A stretch of DNA of 64,000 nucleotides, taken from assembly GCF_035083965.1 (NCBI RefSeq), contig NC_089736.1, positions 11,556,207 through 11,620,206 on the forward strand, read 5' to 3'. Below are positions 23,722 to 35,529 of this stretch, piece after piece. This stretch comes from Branchiostoma lanceolatum (taxonomy: Eukaryota; Chordata; Leptocardii; Amphioxiformes; Branchiostomatidae). A program made the translations under genes and the position numbers. How positions within the stretch are numbered: the stretch's first letter is position 1; every line of letters starts with the position of its first letter. The notes below the pieces were generated by a model. The model was not told the origin of the DNA, made no database searches, and was given only the letters and a program-made list of their open reading frames with translations.

Positions 23722-24440
23722 TCAAAGCACCTGCCAAGATCTCCCTTATTTGCATTTGCTAACAGTAGAAATAATTAAATTAACTTTTTCCCGCCGAATT
23801 AGATAGTGCATGGTTCAATCTCCTAATTTGCATAAATTTGCATATTCGGGTCTCTCCTGATTTACATACTTGGGACTCCTTGCTATTCTTGGGCCAGGTC
23901 TATTAGATATTGCACTAAGTTTGTATTCCACCCACTTTTCACCCATCGTCATCTGAAGAGTCGAGGACTTAGCATTGATGCGTTGTGTATTGTTGTATTA
24001 AGTTATCTCATTTCTAAGTGTCTTCGTTCTTTTTCCTGATCAGTCTGTGCAAATGTTCTCCCGAGGAATGTCTTTTCTGGAAGACATTGGGGCGTCGAAA
24101 CCCCAGTACACAAGCACATTGACTGACAGGAAAAAGAACTAAGACACTTAGTAAATGAGATAACTTAATACAACAATACACAACGCATCAATGCTAAGTC
24201 CTCGGCTCTTCAGATGACGATGGGTGAAAAGTGGGTGGAATACAAACTTAGTGCAATATCTAATAGACCTGGCCCAAGAATAGCAAGGAGTCCCAAGTAT
24301 GTAAATCAGGAGAGACCCGAATATGCAAATTAGGAGATTGAACCATGCACTATCTAATTCGGCGGGAAAAAGTTAATTTAATTATTTCTACTGTTAACAA
24401 ATGCAAATAAGGGGGGGGTGTCTTTGCAGGTGCTTTGGAC
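23722..24440. repeat. Central foldback: ~310 bp inverted arms around an ~80 bp loop
   Basis: The sequence 23722-24046 is repeated almost base for base as reverse complement at 24122-24440. Examples are GCATTGATGCGTTGTGTATT against AATACACAACGCATCAATGC, and CTTTTTCCCGCCGAATTAG against CTAATTCGGCGGGAAAAAG. The loop is about 24047-24121. Similarity between these arms is far higher than between the outer arms of the large palindrome that surrounds it. So it is either a separate recent foldback insertion or the gene-conversion-homogenised centre of that palindrome. Confidence 0.85.
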
Positions 24441-27400
24441 ACCAGCATGCAAGTACATTGATCGGGAAAATAAAAAACCATCTTTTAAACAGGAATAGCC
24501 TGGAGGAGAAAACCTCTGCGCCAGAGTAAAAACATAATTATGCAGAGTCATTAGAATTTAGAGTTGGGACCGCAAGTTCCTCCTCCAGGCCAAGCCCACA
24601 GTGAAGTAGAGAGGAATTGTGTTGTCATGTTGATCAAACTTCTTGAAACAATTCCAATCTCCTTCTCAAAAGAACAGGACTAACCTCAAGCTCATCAAAT
24701 AAAGTCTGCCAGCGCAAAACAGCACTGTCAAACTCTACTAGATAAACATGAGACGAGCCTAAACTTTTTAACAGGAGGTTGGTATTGCTACAAAAATAGT
24801 TAATCCACTCGACAAAAGAAATCAGCCGAATAAAACTATATCCATTTATTTCTCAAGTTATTGAGTTAATTTAATTTCTTACTTTGATTATCTCTTTATC
24901 CAAGAGGTCCTTGAGAAAGATTACGAGAGGGGAGAAAGATGGGCGTGGCCTGACAATTAATGGACTTTAAGACTCTGTTGGAGGAAGAGGGCCTGTGTGG
25001 TTACATTTGCTTTCCTAACGTTGTCTCTTTTACTTCTGTTAAGAAATTTGGAGGGGGGTCCTGGTAAATCGACATGTGTCATAAGTCCTACTTATACTCT
25101 AGATTTGGGTCCCCCAATATGAAATAAAAACTAATGACATGTTTTTTTTTGCAGAAGTGATGGTGCGATCAATGTGGGAGGAGCATGCCCCTCTTCAGAA
25201 TTTTGAAATCTTAACTGTCTGAAACACTATTTCCTACATTTTGACAGGTTTAGTGTGCCGAAACTAAGATTGATTCTCTGGTGTGACAACAGACTCCATT
25301 CCAACTTCTGTTGCCATTTTGAATCTTCTCTCGTGAGAGCACAATCTAGCGCGAGCCCTGGTTATTTGAGCACAGAAGCGGTAAGAACATGGGAACGAGT
25401 CATCTTCGATGGGGCTCGAATTGTTTTCCTCCTCTGTGAAATTCATTGATATATATATATGCATGTCACTTGGACTTGATATTGGCCAGTAAAACTGTGA
25501 ATTTCTGTAAATTTTCCAGTGTCTGACAGACTGTTGAACGCAGGCTGCAGTGATAGAGTGCATCGTATATTTTTACACCGTGCTTGTAGTTTCCCCAGAT
25601 AACAACATTTCGTTGGGAGGGGGTCGTGCTTTTGGTCTTTCCACTGGATGAATCCCCACAAAATTGTGGAAATGTAGGCTTGAGCTCTAGGTCCTTCTGG
25701 GAAGAAACTTAGCGGAATTTTGGCAGCTTCTTTGACGATTAAGAAATAAACCAAGTCTAGAGGACTCGATTCATTTTAGTAGGTGATTGAATAAAGAGGG
25801 GCGTGTTTCCTTTGTACCTTTTTTTGAAGATGCCATTCTTAAGCTCTTACCCTACAGCTTCCATGCTCAAATCTCAAAAGAAGATTAAAAATGGTGGCAG
25901 AGTTTGAAAAGTACTAGTAAAATATTTGCCGTTCAACTATGCCTTACGAAGAATTTCTCAATGATGCTAACGCTCAATTCAGGATAACAAATAATGCCCT
26001 TTGTTGAATTAAAGCGGGCCGGCTATGATTAAACGGTATGCATTGAAATAGCTCACTAGGCTTCATGGAAAAAGGCATGTTGACCCTCCTTTAGATAACT
26101 TAAAATCAAAACTAGTTGTTACAGTTGCCTTGAAAATATATCCTGTGTTAAATTGTCAACCTCACACAACAACTGTCTGTTTACAGTACCTTTTACTTAT
26201 TAGTTTTACCTAAACTACATGTACATTTTTGTATTAGAGTACTATGTGTACCTGAATTGTCAGAAACGTTTAAAGTAGAAAGAGACTTCAGAGTATATGA
26301 TCCTTGTGAGAAATTTAGATATCTTTTTATTCGGCCGATTTCTTACACACAATTCCTCTCTTCTAAAGCATCACACACAGCTTACCTGTAGTACATTCAC
26401 TCTACAGAAAGAAAGTACAACATTGCCTTTTTTAAATCTCTGTTAAGCAATGGGACACATATCCAACAGTCATCATGTAACCAAAGTGTTTTCCCTGAAA
26501 TCATCTTTATCATTGATAAAATTGTTCTTCCACACACCTTGGCTTTTTGTAAATCATGTTCATATGAATAATCTTGATTGTGTTTCACAGCAAAAAAACA
26601 GTATGTTTCTTTTCTTTTTCAGTAACAATTTTCTATCTATGGTTTTGAAACTAAATGAAAAGTAGGATTGGTCAAGTTTGTATCTGTTGGTTGCAGCCAA
26701 GGAATTTTGTATCTGTATCTTATTTTGAATCACTACAATTTATATTCTGGAATTTTACTACCATCTTCGTCTGCTGTGGTAAAACTCAATAAAGATTTGT
26801 TTAGAAATCAAAAGAATTGCTATGAATAGAATCAGATTGTTTCCAAATCTTGACACACAATGTATGCATCTCCCTTTGTTCCAATTTTGGGTGCAGCACA
26901 ATATTGTATTAAACTTGTAACCTGGAAGTATTTTTTGCTTTATTACAATGTTCAGTTTTTAATAGGAGTTGATGTGGATTATGATGAAGAGGATATCAGG
27001 GAAAACAGTTTGATTGCAAAATGCTATTGAAATTCATATATAACCCATTGCCATACAGAATGAAACGACAATATAGCAAGTGCTCTCTTCCATATAAAAG
27101 AAAATGTACTGTGTTCTCCACCATACCTTCAATAAAATATTAGTCACATCCTTAAACTAAACATTAGTAGAAGTGATGTGAACTCTTTCAGAAATGACAA
27201 TAAATGGCAGGGAGGGTCAGTTTTAACCATGATGTTTTGAACCAGAAATGTTACAAAAATTCAGTGGATCGCAGACATGCCCAGTGTCCCAACTTTTTCA
27301 TTGTCATTTCTTAAGGATCTGCATGGGAGGTCCCGACTACGCTTTGCGCTGAATACCGCGACCATGTGTTACATTTCAATCGTGCAGGCTTGACGCTTTA

Positions 27401-28165
27401 ACTATAAGGTATACGTTTAACGTTAAATCAGAACAGCCCGGTTTTGAAGCAAACGCAGCGGCCACGCATTACGCTTAATTCGTGCAGTCTTGACAATTTG
27501 CCTCTGAGGTACCCATTCAAATTAAGCAGACACAAAACAACTGATTACGCATTGCGGCATGCAGACCCCATTTTGAAAGAGCTCTATAAGTACAAGCGAA
27601 CTTACAGTCCAAGTCCGATGTTCTCTTGTCTTGTAGATAGCAGACAGGTAGATCTAGATGGACAGGTAACACAGGAACACCATTCAGATCCTCCTGGAAT
27701 ATAGACTGGAATACAGGACAGCAGACGGGTCCCACAGCACACGCAGGAACATGGTCAGGAACGCAGAGAGGTCCCACAGAAACATGGTCATCAACTTTCA
27801 CTTCCCATAACCTATGGAGTAAAAGAAAAACTTGTTCAGAAAAACCACCTTCCAAATTTACATATACCAACAAGACAAGATACTTTCATAATATTCACAT
27901 TTGTTACAGTGAATGTATGCAAGTTCTAATCTATAGATATTAATGATATTTATAGAATTTGTTTGTTAAAGCTGGCAAGATAGAAATGGGAATGTGTGTA
28001 CTTGAAAAAAAGTTACTGTATGTGCATGGGTGTTGCATTGTGTTAACAAAGAAACCATACTCACAACTCCCCATCTTCTTTCACTGCTCTGCTGATCAAA
28101 GTCTGGGTCTTCCTCCCAACAGGTTACAGTCTGGTCTCTGGGGTCTCATCTTCAAGAAAGACAAA
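24441..28165 (-). repeat. Right arm of the large interrupted inverted duplication
   Basis: Mirrors the left arm as listed there, but is only about 3.7 kb long. The minus strand repeats the three exon-like blocks of the left arm: one ending near 28146, one near 27600-27830 and one near 27080-27130, each with comparable splice sites. A block of unrelated sequence at about 27330-27560 contains several degenerate copies of TACGCTTTGCGC / ATTACGC, also seen at 19735-19910 in the left arm. No protein-coding gene is supported here. Confidence 0.75.
24497..24591. mobile_element. Foldback MITE, AGCCTGGA family
   Basis: A 95 bp element with ends AGCCTGGAGGAG and CTCCTCCAGGC(C). It interrupts the right arm of the inverted duplication, since the left arm lacks it. 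Related hairpins with AGCCTGGA ends lie at 42031 and 46438. Confidence 0.55.
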
Positions 28166-28821
28166 CTAAGCATAGATAGTGTATGGCTGTATGTAGGAAG
28201 AAAGTCTATCAAACTACAAAATTTCATTGACAACGTTGACCTGCGTGATATCAATGTATAAAACAGACTAGGGTACAATGTTCCATGTATTTCAAAGTCA
28301 TCTTTATGTTTATACAAAGTGTATAAAACCTTAGCACTATACATTACATAAAATGCTTTGTTTTCAAAGTGTCAGAGACTGAATAAAAGTTCTGATTGGG
28401 AACTGTGCATCTCTGGCTGTCTTACAGTATAGGGTATCATTCCAACAATCTTACCTATAGAAACATTTGGGCTCCTTTGGTGTTCATGAGTCTTGGTCTG
28501 ATCCGGACAGGATCTTAAAATCTCAGCCGATGCCCTTAACCAATTGGTTTGTCTCATCACACCAACTTCATCAGTCAGTGGACACCTAACTATAAAGACA
28601 AGTAGTCATACAATGATACATGCTTCTTTCAAATAAACCGTTGGTCAAATAATTGGTAGGAAAAATGAAGAATTTTTTCATCTGAAACTCATGTATAAAC
28701 AAAACTGCCTGGTACATCTCATCATATTGTATTTTTACCTGACATCCTTCAGATCTGACTCTCATCATGCACCTATTAAACAACCTATCAGTATGCAATA
28801 TTAGGCAACCTAAGCAATATT

Positions 28822-29352
28822 AGGGCGTTGAAAGTCATATTTTCGAAATTATTTTTTGTGTGATTTCTATCCATCGTAAGTTCAAATAACACTATCCCAT
28901 TGCATATCGACCATCATGGAGCAAAAATGCGATGTCGTTGTGTGGTGGGAAATCATTGAAAATCTGAGCACTTGGAGGCCAGCCATTATTTCAAATCTCC
29001 CGAACATGCGCGATTCTGACCGATAAGTCCTGAACGCTTCCGGATATATAATCACGTGGTCATGGCTCAATGTGCTCGGGCATTGTGACGTCACACAGCC
29101 GGAAGTTACCGAAAATTGTCAACAGAAAACAGTTACGGCTGGATTCTGGGCTGATTTTTGGGTGGTACCAATAAATAAAATACTCCTTTTGCGGCTTGCT
29201 TCTGTGCTCTTTTTAAACGTCCACAGTATGAAATGTTCATGCAAATGTTCTAATATGGGGAAGCAAATGTCAATTTCAATTTCACCAAACAGAATTGCTT
29301 TCCCCAGAATATTTCAAGTTTCACCCCCTGAAATCGCTTAGGGCACCTTTAA
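28822..29352 (-). mobile_element. Divergent copy of the TTAA-type AGGCACC MITE
   Basis: In reverse orientation it shares the inner block of the family: a TTGCATATCG start and GCGATGTCGTTGTGTGGTG. It also has a terminal AGGGCACCTTTAA at 29338-29352, the equivalent of TTAA-AGGCACC. It is much more diverged than the other four copies, so it is either older or a sister subfamily. Confidence 0.5.
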
Positions 29353-29404
29353 AAGGGTGATTAGTATAATGTATAAAGCCCACTGACCAAGTACTTGCTA
29401 GTAG

Positions 29405-30358
29405 CTACGAAGCAGAAACAGTGTCAAAAAGATCGTATACGTTTTTTGAAATGGAATAGGTATGTAATTTAGAATGGAATATGTGTTTTTCAAATCGAAT
29501 AGGTATGTAATTTAGAATGGAATATGTGTTTTTCAAATCGAATATACATGTGGTGCTATTATTTTTGAAAGTCGGTATTGTTTTGAAATCTGGTACTATA
29601 CGATTCCAAAATACCATACGATTTCTGTTTGCTATATCATTTCTGTTTGCTATATCATTTCTATTTGCTATATCATTTCTGTTTGCTATGTCATTTCTGT
29701 TTGCTATATCATTTCTGTTTGTACTCCGGAAATGACGCGTTCCGCTCCGGAAGTAGGGTAGGGCATACATCGGACACGTTCGTGGTCTCCCACGATGTTG
29801 CCGGCCATTTGCTCCGGGTAAGTTGTGTTCGTCTTTGGCGAAATACGCCGATATTAACGCACGCCATGTGTTGTCAGTGTCGCTGTGGACACTTGGACTT
29901 GATATCGGCCAGTTATGGTTGGTAGTGACCGTCATTTTGTCGACAATCGCCAACATTGACTCGGGAACTTTACGTCTGACAGTGTGGGGGAGGGGGGCGT
30001 GTTTTCGTGTACCAATACATAACGTTAGATTTCCACCGGCGAATCTTTACGAAAGGAGGAGATTAAATATGGAAATTATGGGTAGAAAGTCAACACAAGT
30101 TCTGCTGCTTCTCGGACAATTTTTAATTAGGCTTGATTACCCTCAACTTTGGGGTTGGTGAGCTTGCCGCAAACCGGGCGTTTTGTGTATTTACGACAGA
30201 AGGGTAAAAGGGCGAGTCCAGAATGGATGTGTCAAATTAGGGCGTCAAATTAAGGTCGCACAACACAGTACGCAGACTTTGTGTGGATGAAGTAGTGCTA
30301 AAAATCATTGAAAATTCGTAGAAATTCTAGAATAAACACCAGTTATTGGCAACTTGGG
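29405..30358 (+). repeat. Inverted ~950 bp duplicate, copy A: promoter plus first exon
   Basis: Near-identical (about 97 percent by eye) to the reverse complement of 39318-40273. It contains two tandem 49 bp repeats (29447-29545), about six copies of an 18 bp minisatellite TTTGCTATATCATTTCTG (29627-29725), and a GC-rich patch with an ETS-like CCGGAAGT (about 29747). It ends with a short first exon, ATG at 29795 to a strong donor GGGTAAGTT (exon end 29817), encoding MLPAICSG. The plus-strand acceptor TTGCAG at 30485 joins it in phase to GFKPTCTGYGILCTV, giving a 31-residue frame that ends at 30558. The neighbouring signal-peptide gene begins 385 bp further on, so this could be its promoter and 5' leader. 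Confidence 0.75.
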
Positions 30359-30943
30359 ATATTATCATACCTACCTATGTGATGGTTCTTTATTATCCTA
30401 CAATTTTACTATCCAATTCATTTAAACTGACTGGTGATGAAAATGAGTTTTCATGCTTCTCAACCTCTTTCTTTCTGACTTGCAGGGGATTTAAGCCAAC
30501 ATGTACAGGATATGGAATTCTCTGCACTGTGAGCCCAGAGATCTCAGCAGGAAACTGATGCTTATGAAGTGGGAGGGATGCTGCTATCTCTCCTGTCTTG
30601 CCGCTCACAGGGAGAAATATCAGAATCGCTGTTGAGTTCAATGTTTAGAACTATCCAGGAATCTAAGCTAGACGTTCAGATGTGGGAGGTGTGAATTGGA
30701 CAGAAATACATGTAGTGGTAATGTCAATTTGACATGTTGCAGAGACATATATTTGAACATTGCAAACTGATGCTTGGGAGAACTAGCAACTCTTGTATTT
30801 GTAATTTCCACAACCTTGCCTTTCTTAGAGTAAATATAATATCATATTGTATTATAGGAGTCAAATGGAAGGTGTGATGGTATGGAAGATTGATCAATTG
30901 CTCACATGAATTTCAATACTTCCTTTAAGCATATTGGAACATA

Positions 30944-32535
30944 ATGGCTTTGAAGCTACATCTGACATCCCTATGCCCCCTGGCCTGGGTTATCATCACG
31001 GCCACTTACTGTAAGTCCATGATGGCATGTTATGGCTGCTTGTTGCAGCATGGCAGAGAACGTTCTCTCGTCAATTTCTCATCTTACTAAGTAACCTTGG
31101 GCATGTTGCAGCTATGTTCCTTTGTACATGTAATGGATTTTCTGTACGTTGACAGGTAAACATTTTCTACATGTGCATGATTTTTTACTTAATATTGCTT
31201 GAAACCTTTATCCTTGTCGTAGAATTTATCCTTATCTGTCATGACCTTTTGATAGGAAAAGTGCCTTGTTAAATGTGTGAGTTAAGTTTCAGAGATAAAA
31301 CTGACTGAGCAAGGCATAAGAGATATTTTCTGCCAAGTTAACTCCCTTGAATGTAAAGAAGCTTTTTTTGTACCAGTGTAATTTCTTGGTTCTCGGACTG
31401 GCACTCTTCATTGTATTTGCCATGTTTACTATTAAAACATTGAATGAACTGTTCAGCATCTGTATTGGATTGTTGCTTGACAGTGCCGACCATGCAGTCA
31501 GGTACAGATCAACCACAAAATTCTCTTTTCAACACCTGAAAGGCCCTGCCTTTGAAAATTTTATTCTAAATTCTTTCATCCGGAAACTCTTATCTCAAAC
31601 ATCTCAAAGGTTTGTTTTTTCCCCAGCATTTAGCAGTAAGCTTATTCCTACATAATGTTATGGGACTATCACGGGGGTCTATTAAAAGTGTTGTATTTTT
31701 CATACTGATCTTACACTCCCTTTGTTTCATACAGCAACCAGAGAACCAATAAATTTATTTGGATTGATCAATTTGAGTACTAGTTTTCTTAGATTTTTTT
31801 ATTTGCTCTGTCACTGGTAGTCAAGTTTTCGTTGCTATACAGACATTTAGTTCAGCAATTGTGAATGAATTTTTTGTAGTCGTTTTGATGAACAATATGG
31901 TCATTTATTACAAGGGCCTTCATGCTGTCACCTATTAGTCAAAAGAAGTTCAGATTTAACTATTGTTGTAAGGGCTATATGGAGATTGCAAATGTTACTT
32001 TCTATTAATAAAAACATCATGACTCACTTAATGTTCCTTACTGTATGTAAAATTTTCAACAGTTCATATCATACAAAACTGCTTCACTACCACTGGTTTT
32101 AAAGAGACTGGTTCCTTGCCCTGGTAAGAACAATATCCATTAACACCCAATGGCCTCGTTCTGTACTTTGCAGTGTGAATTGGGCATATAAACATGTAGA
32201 AATCCACAGGGAGCCTGTCTAGTGCTATAAACATTAGAAATTCAGGATGTTGGCCTGCAGTTTGAAATCAAAGCTATCTATTTCAAATTAGGCCCTTTCA
32301 GAGTTTGCTCCACAATGCCTGATCTTATTTACAAAGTTTCAACTTGCAATATGTGCTGTTGCTTGTAGTGCCTACTTTAACTTAGCAATCTAAGGAGCCA
32401 GTACAACTTCTACACGACTTTAAGTTAGCTCTATACTCTATCTGACAGCCAATGCCCCACACCAAGAGCATGCAGACCTATGTGACAATATTCAAATTGT
32501 CTTCAGCAGGCACCAGAATAGTTGCCGCTGCCACT
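30944..32535 (+). CDS. Secreted protein, 5' exons; interrupted by rDNA
   Basis: Exon 1 (30944-31010) encodes a signal peptide, MALKLHLTSLCPLAWV then IITATY, and ends at TTACT|GTAAGT. Exon 2 starts at 32449 after CTATCTGACAG and reads in phase SNAPHQEHADLCDNIQIV, then FSRHQNSCRC. At about 32515-32540 the sequence turns into GC-rich rDNA-associated sequence; the frame limps on to a stop at 32600. On the far side of the rDNA, from about 37493, a coding-looking frame resumes (see the next part). I infer a small cysteine-containing secreted or surface protein whose second exon was split by the rDNA block. The family is not recognised. An assembly misjoin would give the same picture. Confidence 0.5.
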
Positions 32536-34606
32536 TTTTGGACGGGCGCTCAAACACACAGGAGGACCACCGTTGTTCGTCAAGGTCAACGTCCTTGTAA
32601 TAAAGTCCATCGGCATCGTCGCATGCCATCGCACCTGGATAAGAACGCGTACGCCTCCTCCCCTCAGGCCCTTGCGCCACCTGGTGAGTTGCCGTCGAAA
32701 GCACAATGAGCGTCCATTGGGCAGCCAGACAGAATAGCCTCTCGGTAAGCCCCGCTTTGGAAAGGGGTCCATGAAATTCAGCGAAGGTGGTCTGCCTCTC
32801 CTCCCTCCTCTGTGTTTTTGTATTGCACCAGTCGACACGATCCCCGGCAGAGGCGCGGGCGCTGCCCATCAAAACCCGTCTCGGCGAGAGAACGGTGACG
32901 GGGGCAGTCGGCCGTAATGGGGATCCACCAGAGAGCGATCCGCGGTCCGTGCAGTAGTCCGCACGCCCCCGAACAGCGGGAACGCGCCACGAGGCCGCGA
33001 AGCCTCGGGAGCCTGAGCTGCAGCACTCCCGGCCACACCGACCGTTGCTTCCCGTTAACGCCCTAGCCGTCCCGCGAAGGACGATCCCTCACTCTCTCGG
33101 GCCGGCGACACCTCCGCCGGTTGAGTCCGACCACCGAGTCCGAAAGGCGTCCTCGCACGCAGACGAAAGGGGTGAGTCCGTTCACTGGCGGGTCCGAAGA
33201 CCCGGGCATCGCCTCCGCGGAAGACCCTGCCCCTGCGCTGGTTCGTCCGGACGCCCGTGGCACGGTCGACCTCGCGGGGAGCGGCAGCCTGATCGGCGGG
33301 GTAGCAAAACGACTGGGGAGGGAGTGTGCTGACCGGAGACCCGGTGTCCGCCGTCATTTCCCGCGCTAGACGAAAAACGACCATTCTCTTTCAAGGTAGG
33401 GTGAGCGACCTTCGGGAAGGGGGTGAAGGTACGCTCACCGGCACCGACCACCGCTCCCCGTCGACAGGCCGTACGCCGGCCCCGACTCCACCGACCCGGA
33501 AAGGAATCTACCGGGGTCTGCATTCGGAGGACCCTGGCACCACCCTGGCCCGCCCGCCGACGGTCCATGAACCACCACCAGCCCCACGCCCCCCGTACGC
33601 GTACCGCCTCGACGGCGGCGAAACTAGCCGAGCAAGCCTGTCCGATCTTGTCCGAGGACCGACCCAACTGCCGGCGCGTACGCTCCGGCACCCTCCCCCG
33701 ATGTTGCAGGACATATTGATCATCGATTCTTCAAACGCAGTCTGCGGCCCCGGGTCAGTCCCGTGGCCACGTCTGGCTGAGGGTCGGTTTTATGTTGCGC
33801 AGGGTCGGCGGCCACTCCAACCCTCACACTTCCTTATCGCCTCGACAAGGTGGCGCTCTCTGCCGTCAATCGCTCCTCCTTCGCGGAGGAGCGCGGGCGG
33901 AGTGTCAGGAGCACCCATGCCAACCCACTTGGCGGCGGGACCTGGCAGCTTCCTTGAAACGTTGGTCGGGTGCCTTCAGTGTGAGCCCGTCGTTCCTTAT
34001 ATTAGTACCCTGCTAAACCAGCGAGTCGCCCCGAGTAGCCTGGTCGAGGACGGAGTCAGGTCCTCCCGGCGAAATGTTTTAGGCAGGCGTGCGCAAGTGG
34101 GGGAACCTATATCCTGGCGGAGGGGCGTCGCGTTGTGGGTTTGCGCGGAATGGGGTTGAGTTGCTAGTCTCACGGCGGGGCCTAGGTGAGACGGCTCCTC
34201 CCCGGCACCCCGGCGCGGCGTTTCGGTCTCTGACTCGATGCAATCCGTCTTGCGGACGAGTGACCTGTCCTTAAGCGTAGGACTTCGAGCGGGCATCCTG
34301 CGGTCCAAGGCGTCCTTTGGGCAGAGGGTAGGACTGTTCTCGGTCGCCACCGGCGGTCTCGACCGACTGCTTCACTCCCAGAGGTCTTCAAGAGAAGGGC
34401 GGGCGCAATCGACCCCTCGGCTCTCTTTCCCAGCTCGGGCCGGTCGGTCGCATTTTGTCGACGGGGCGCAGCGGTCTTCACGGCCCCCGGCTCTTCCGCT
34501 CGTTCACTGTCCTTCACTCCGAAGGGCGCCTTCTTCCCGTCTCTGAAACGACGGTGCCGAGAGGCAAAGACAAGCTTTCGATGCAAAATTAAACGAAAAT
34601 AAAACG
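32536..34606 (+). other. GC-rich rDNA-associated spacer (ITS1/ETS-like), no 18S
   Basis: Base composition changes abruptly to GC- and CpG-rich at about 32535. There is no 18S sequence: neither its conserved start nor its 3' end (GGTGAACCTGCGG) can be found. The sequence is therefore probably transcribed or intergenic spacer lying upstream of the 5.8S remnant. The many overlapping frames here are typical of CpG-rich non-coding DNA and are not genes. Confidence 0.55.
33706..33790 (+). pseudogene. Partial 5.8S rRNA copy (3' half)
   Basis: TTGCAGGACATATTGATCAT and the following TTCAAACGCAGTCTGCGGCC match the second half of 5.8S rRNA with several changes at normally invariant sites. The 5' half is missing. 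It keeps the 3' stem region (CCCGTGGCCACGTCTGGCTG) that the fuller copy at 34607 lacks. This shows that the block contains pieces of at least two 5.8S genes. Confidence 0.75.
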
Positions 34607-34752
34607 ACAACTCCTAGCGGTGGATCACTCGGCTCGTGTGTCGATGAAGAACGCAGCCAGCTGCGAGAAGTACTGTGAATTGCAGGACACATTGATCATC
34701 GACTCTTCGAACGCACTCTGCGGCCCCGGGTCCGTCACGGCTGAGGGTCGCT
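34607..34752 (+). pseudogene. Degenerate 5.8S rRNA
   Basis: Starts ACAACTCCTAGCGGTGGATC and runs through CACTCGGCTCGTGTGTCGAT, GAAGAACGCAGCCAGCTGCG, ATTGCAGGACACATTGATCA and CGAACGCACTCTGCGGCCCC, as in metazoan 5.8S. Two departures suggest it is not functional. GAGAAGTACTGTGAATTG replaces the near-invariant GAGAATTA(A/G)TGTGAATTG. About 18 nt of the conserved 3' hairpin are missing between GGGTCCGTC and GGCTGAGGGTCGCT, making it shorter than the usual ~157 nt. Confidence 0.85.
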
Positions 34753-35153
34753 CCGCTCCATCTCTCTCGCTCTCGGGCGCATAGAGAGACTGCGGTCCTG
34801 GCGCGCGGCTGGGTGTCTTTGTCGAAGCTGGCGGCTTTCCACGGCGATCGGTAGAAGCTTCGTCCCCCGAAGGACAGGTTTTCACAGTTCCCTCCGGCGG
34901 AGACGCTCGCGTCCAAACCCGATTTGCTTCTCGCGCTGGCGGCGCCTCGCTCGGGTGGACCGCGGGGAGTTTCTCCTCGCGACCCCGACCCGGCTTGGCG
35001 CATCCCCGCCGTCCGAATCGCAGCCCTAACAATCGAGCTGATCTCTCCCCGGCGAGCTAGACTGCTAAGGGCGTCGGCAGGCGGCGTGCCCGTCCGCAAC
35101 GAATGGACGGTCGCCAAAGAGCAGCGCTTTGCGCGTTTGCTCACTCCACTCCT
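34753..35153 (+). other. ITS2-like spacer
   Basis: GC-rich spacer lying exactly between the 5.8S remnant and the start of the 28S remnant, about 400 bp. No coding content. Confidence 0.7.
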
Positions 35154-35487
35154 CGACCTCAACTCAGGCAAGACGACCCAAATATTAAGCATATTACTAA
35201 GCGGGGGAAAAGAAACTTACAAGGATTCCCTCAGTAACGGCGAGTGAAGCGGGAAAAGCCCAGCGCTGAATCTCCGCTCCCACGGGGCGCGGGAACTGTG
35301 GCGTTCGGGAGGTGCTCTCCGTCCGTCGACAGTTGCCCATGTCCTTGTGATCGAGGCTTCTCCCAGAGCGGGTGTCAGCCCCATGGCGGCGACGGTGGCG
35401 TTCGGTCTGCCCCTCCTCGGAGTTGGGTTGTTTGGGGATGCAGCCCAAAGCGGGAGGTAAAGTCCGCCTAAGGCTAAATACGGACAC

Positions 35488-35529
<42 letters not shown>

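Noticed and set aside
25264-25563. 99-residue minus-strand frame near a CAAAATGGCAAC motif
   Set aside because: YY1-like motif only; no splice site agreement and no protein-like pattern. A plus-strand donor GAAGCG|GTAAGA at about 25381 is noted but has no partner.
29405-29956. 183-residue minus-strand frame present in both inverted copies (29405-29956 and 39722-40273)
   Set aside because: It is built largely from minisatellite translation (NRNDIANRNDIA...), and is better explained by the repeats and the promoter patch.
33000-34610. Many long overlapping frames on both strands
   Set aside because: They arise from CpG-rich rDNA spacer, where stop codons are rare; no domain or codon logic.
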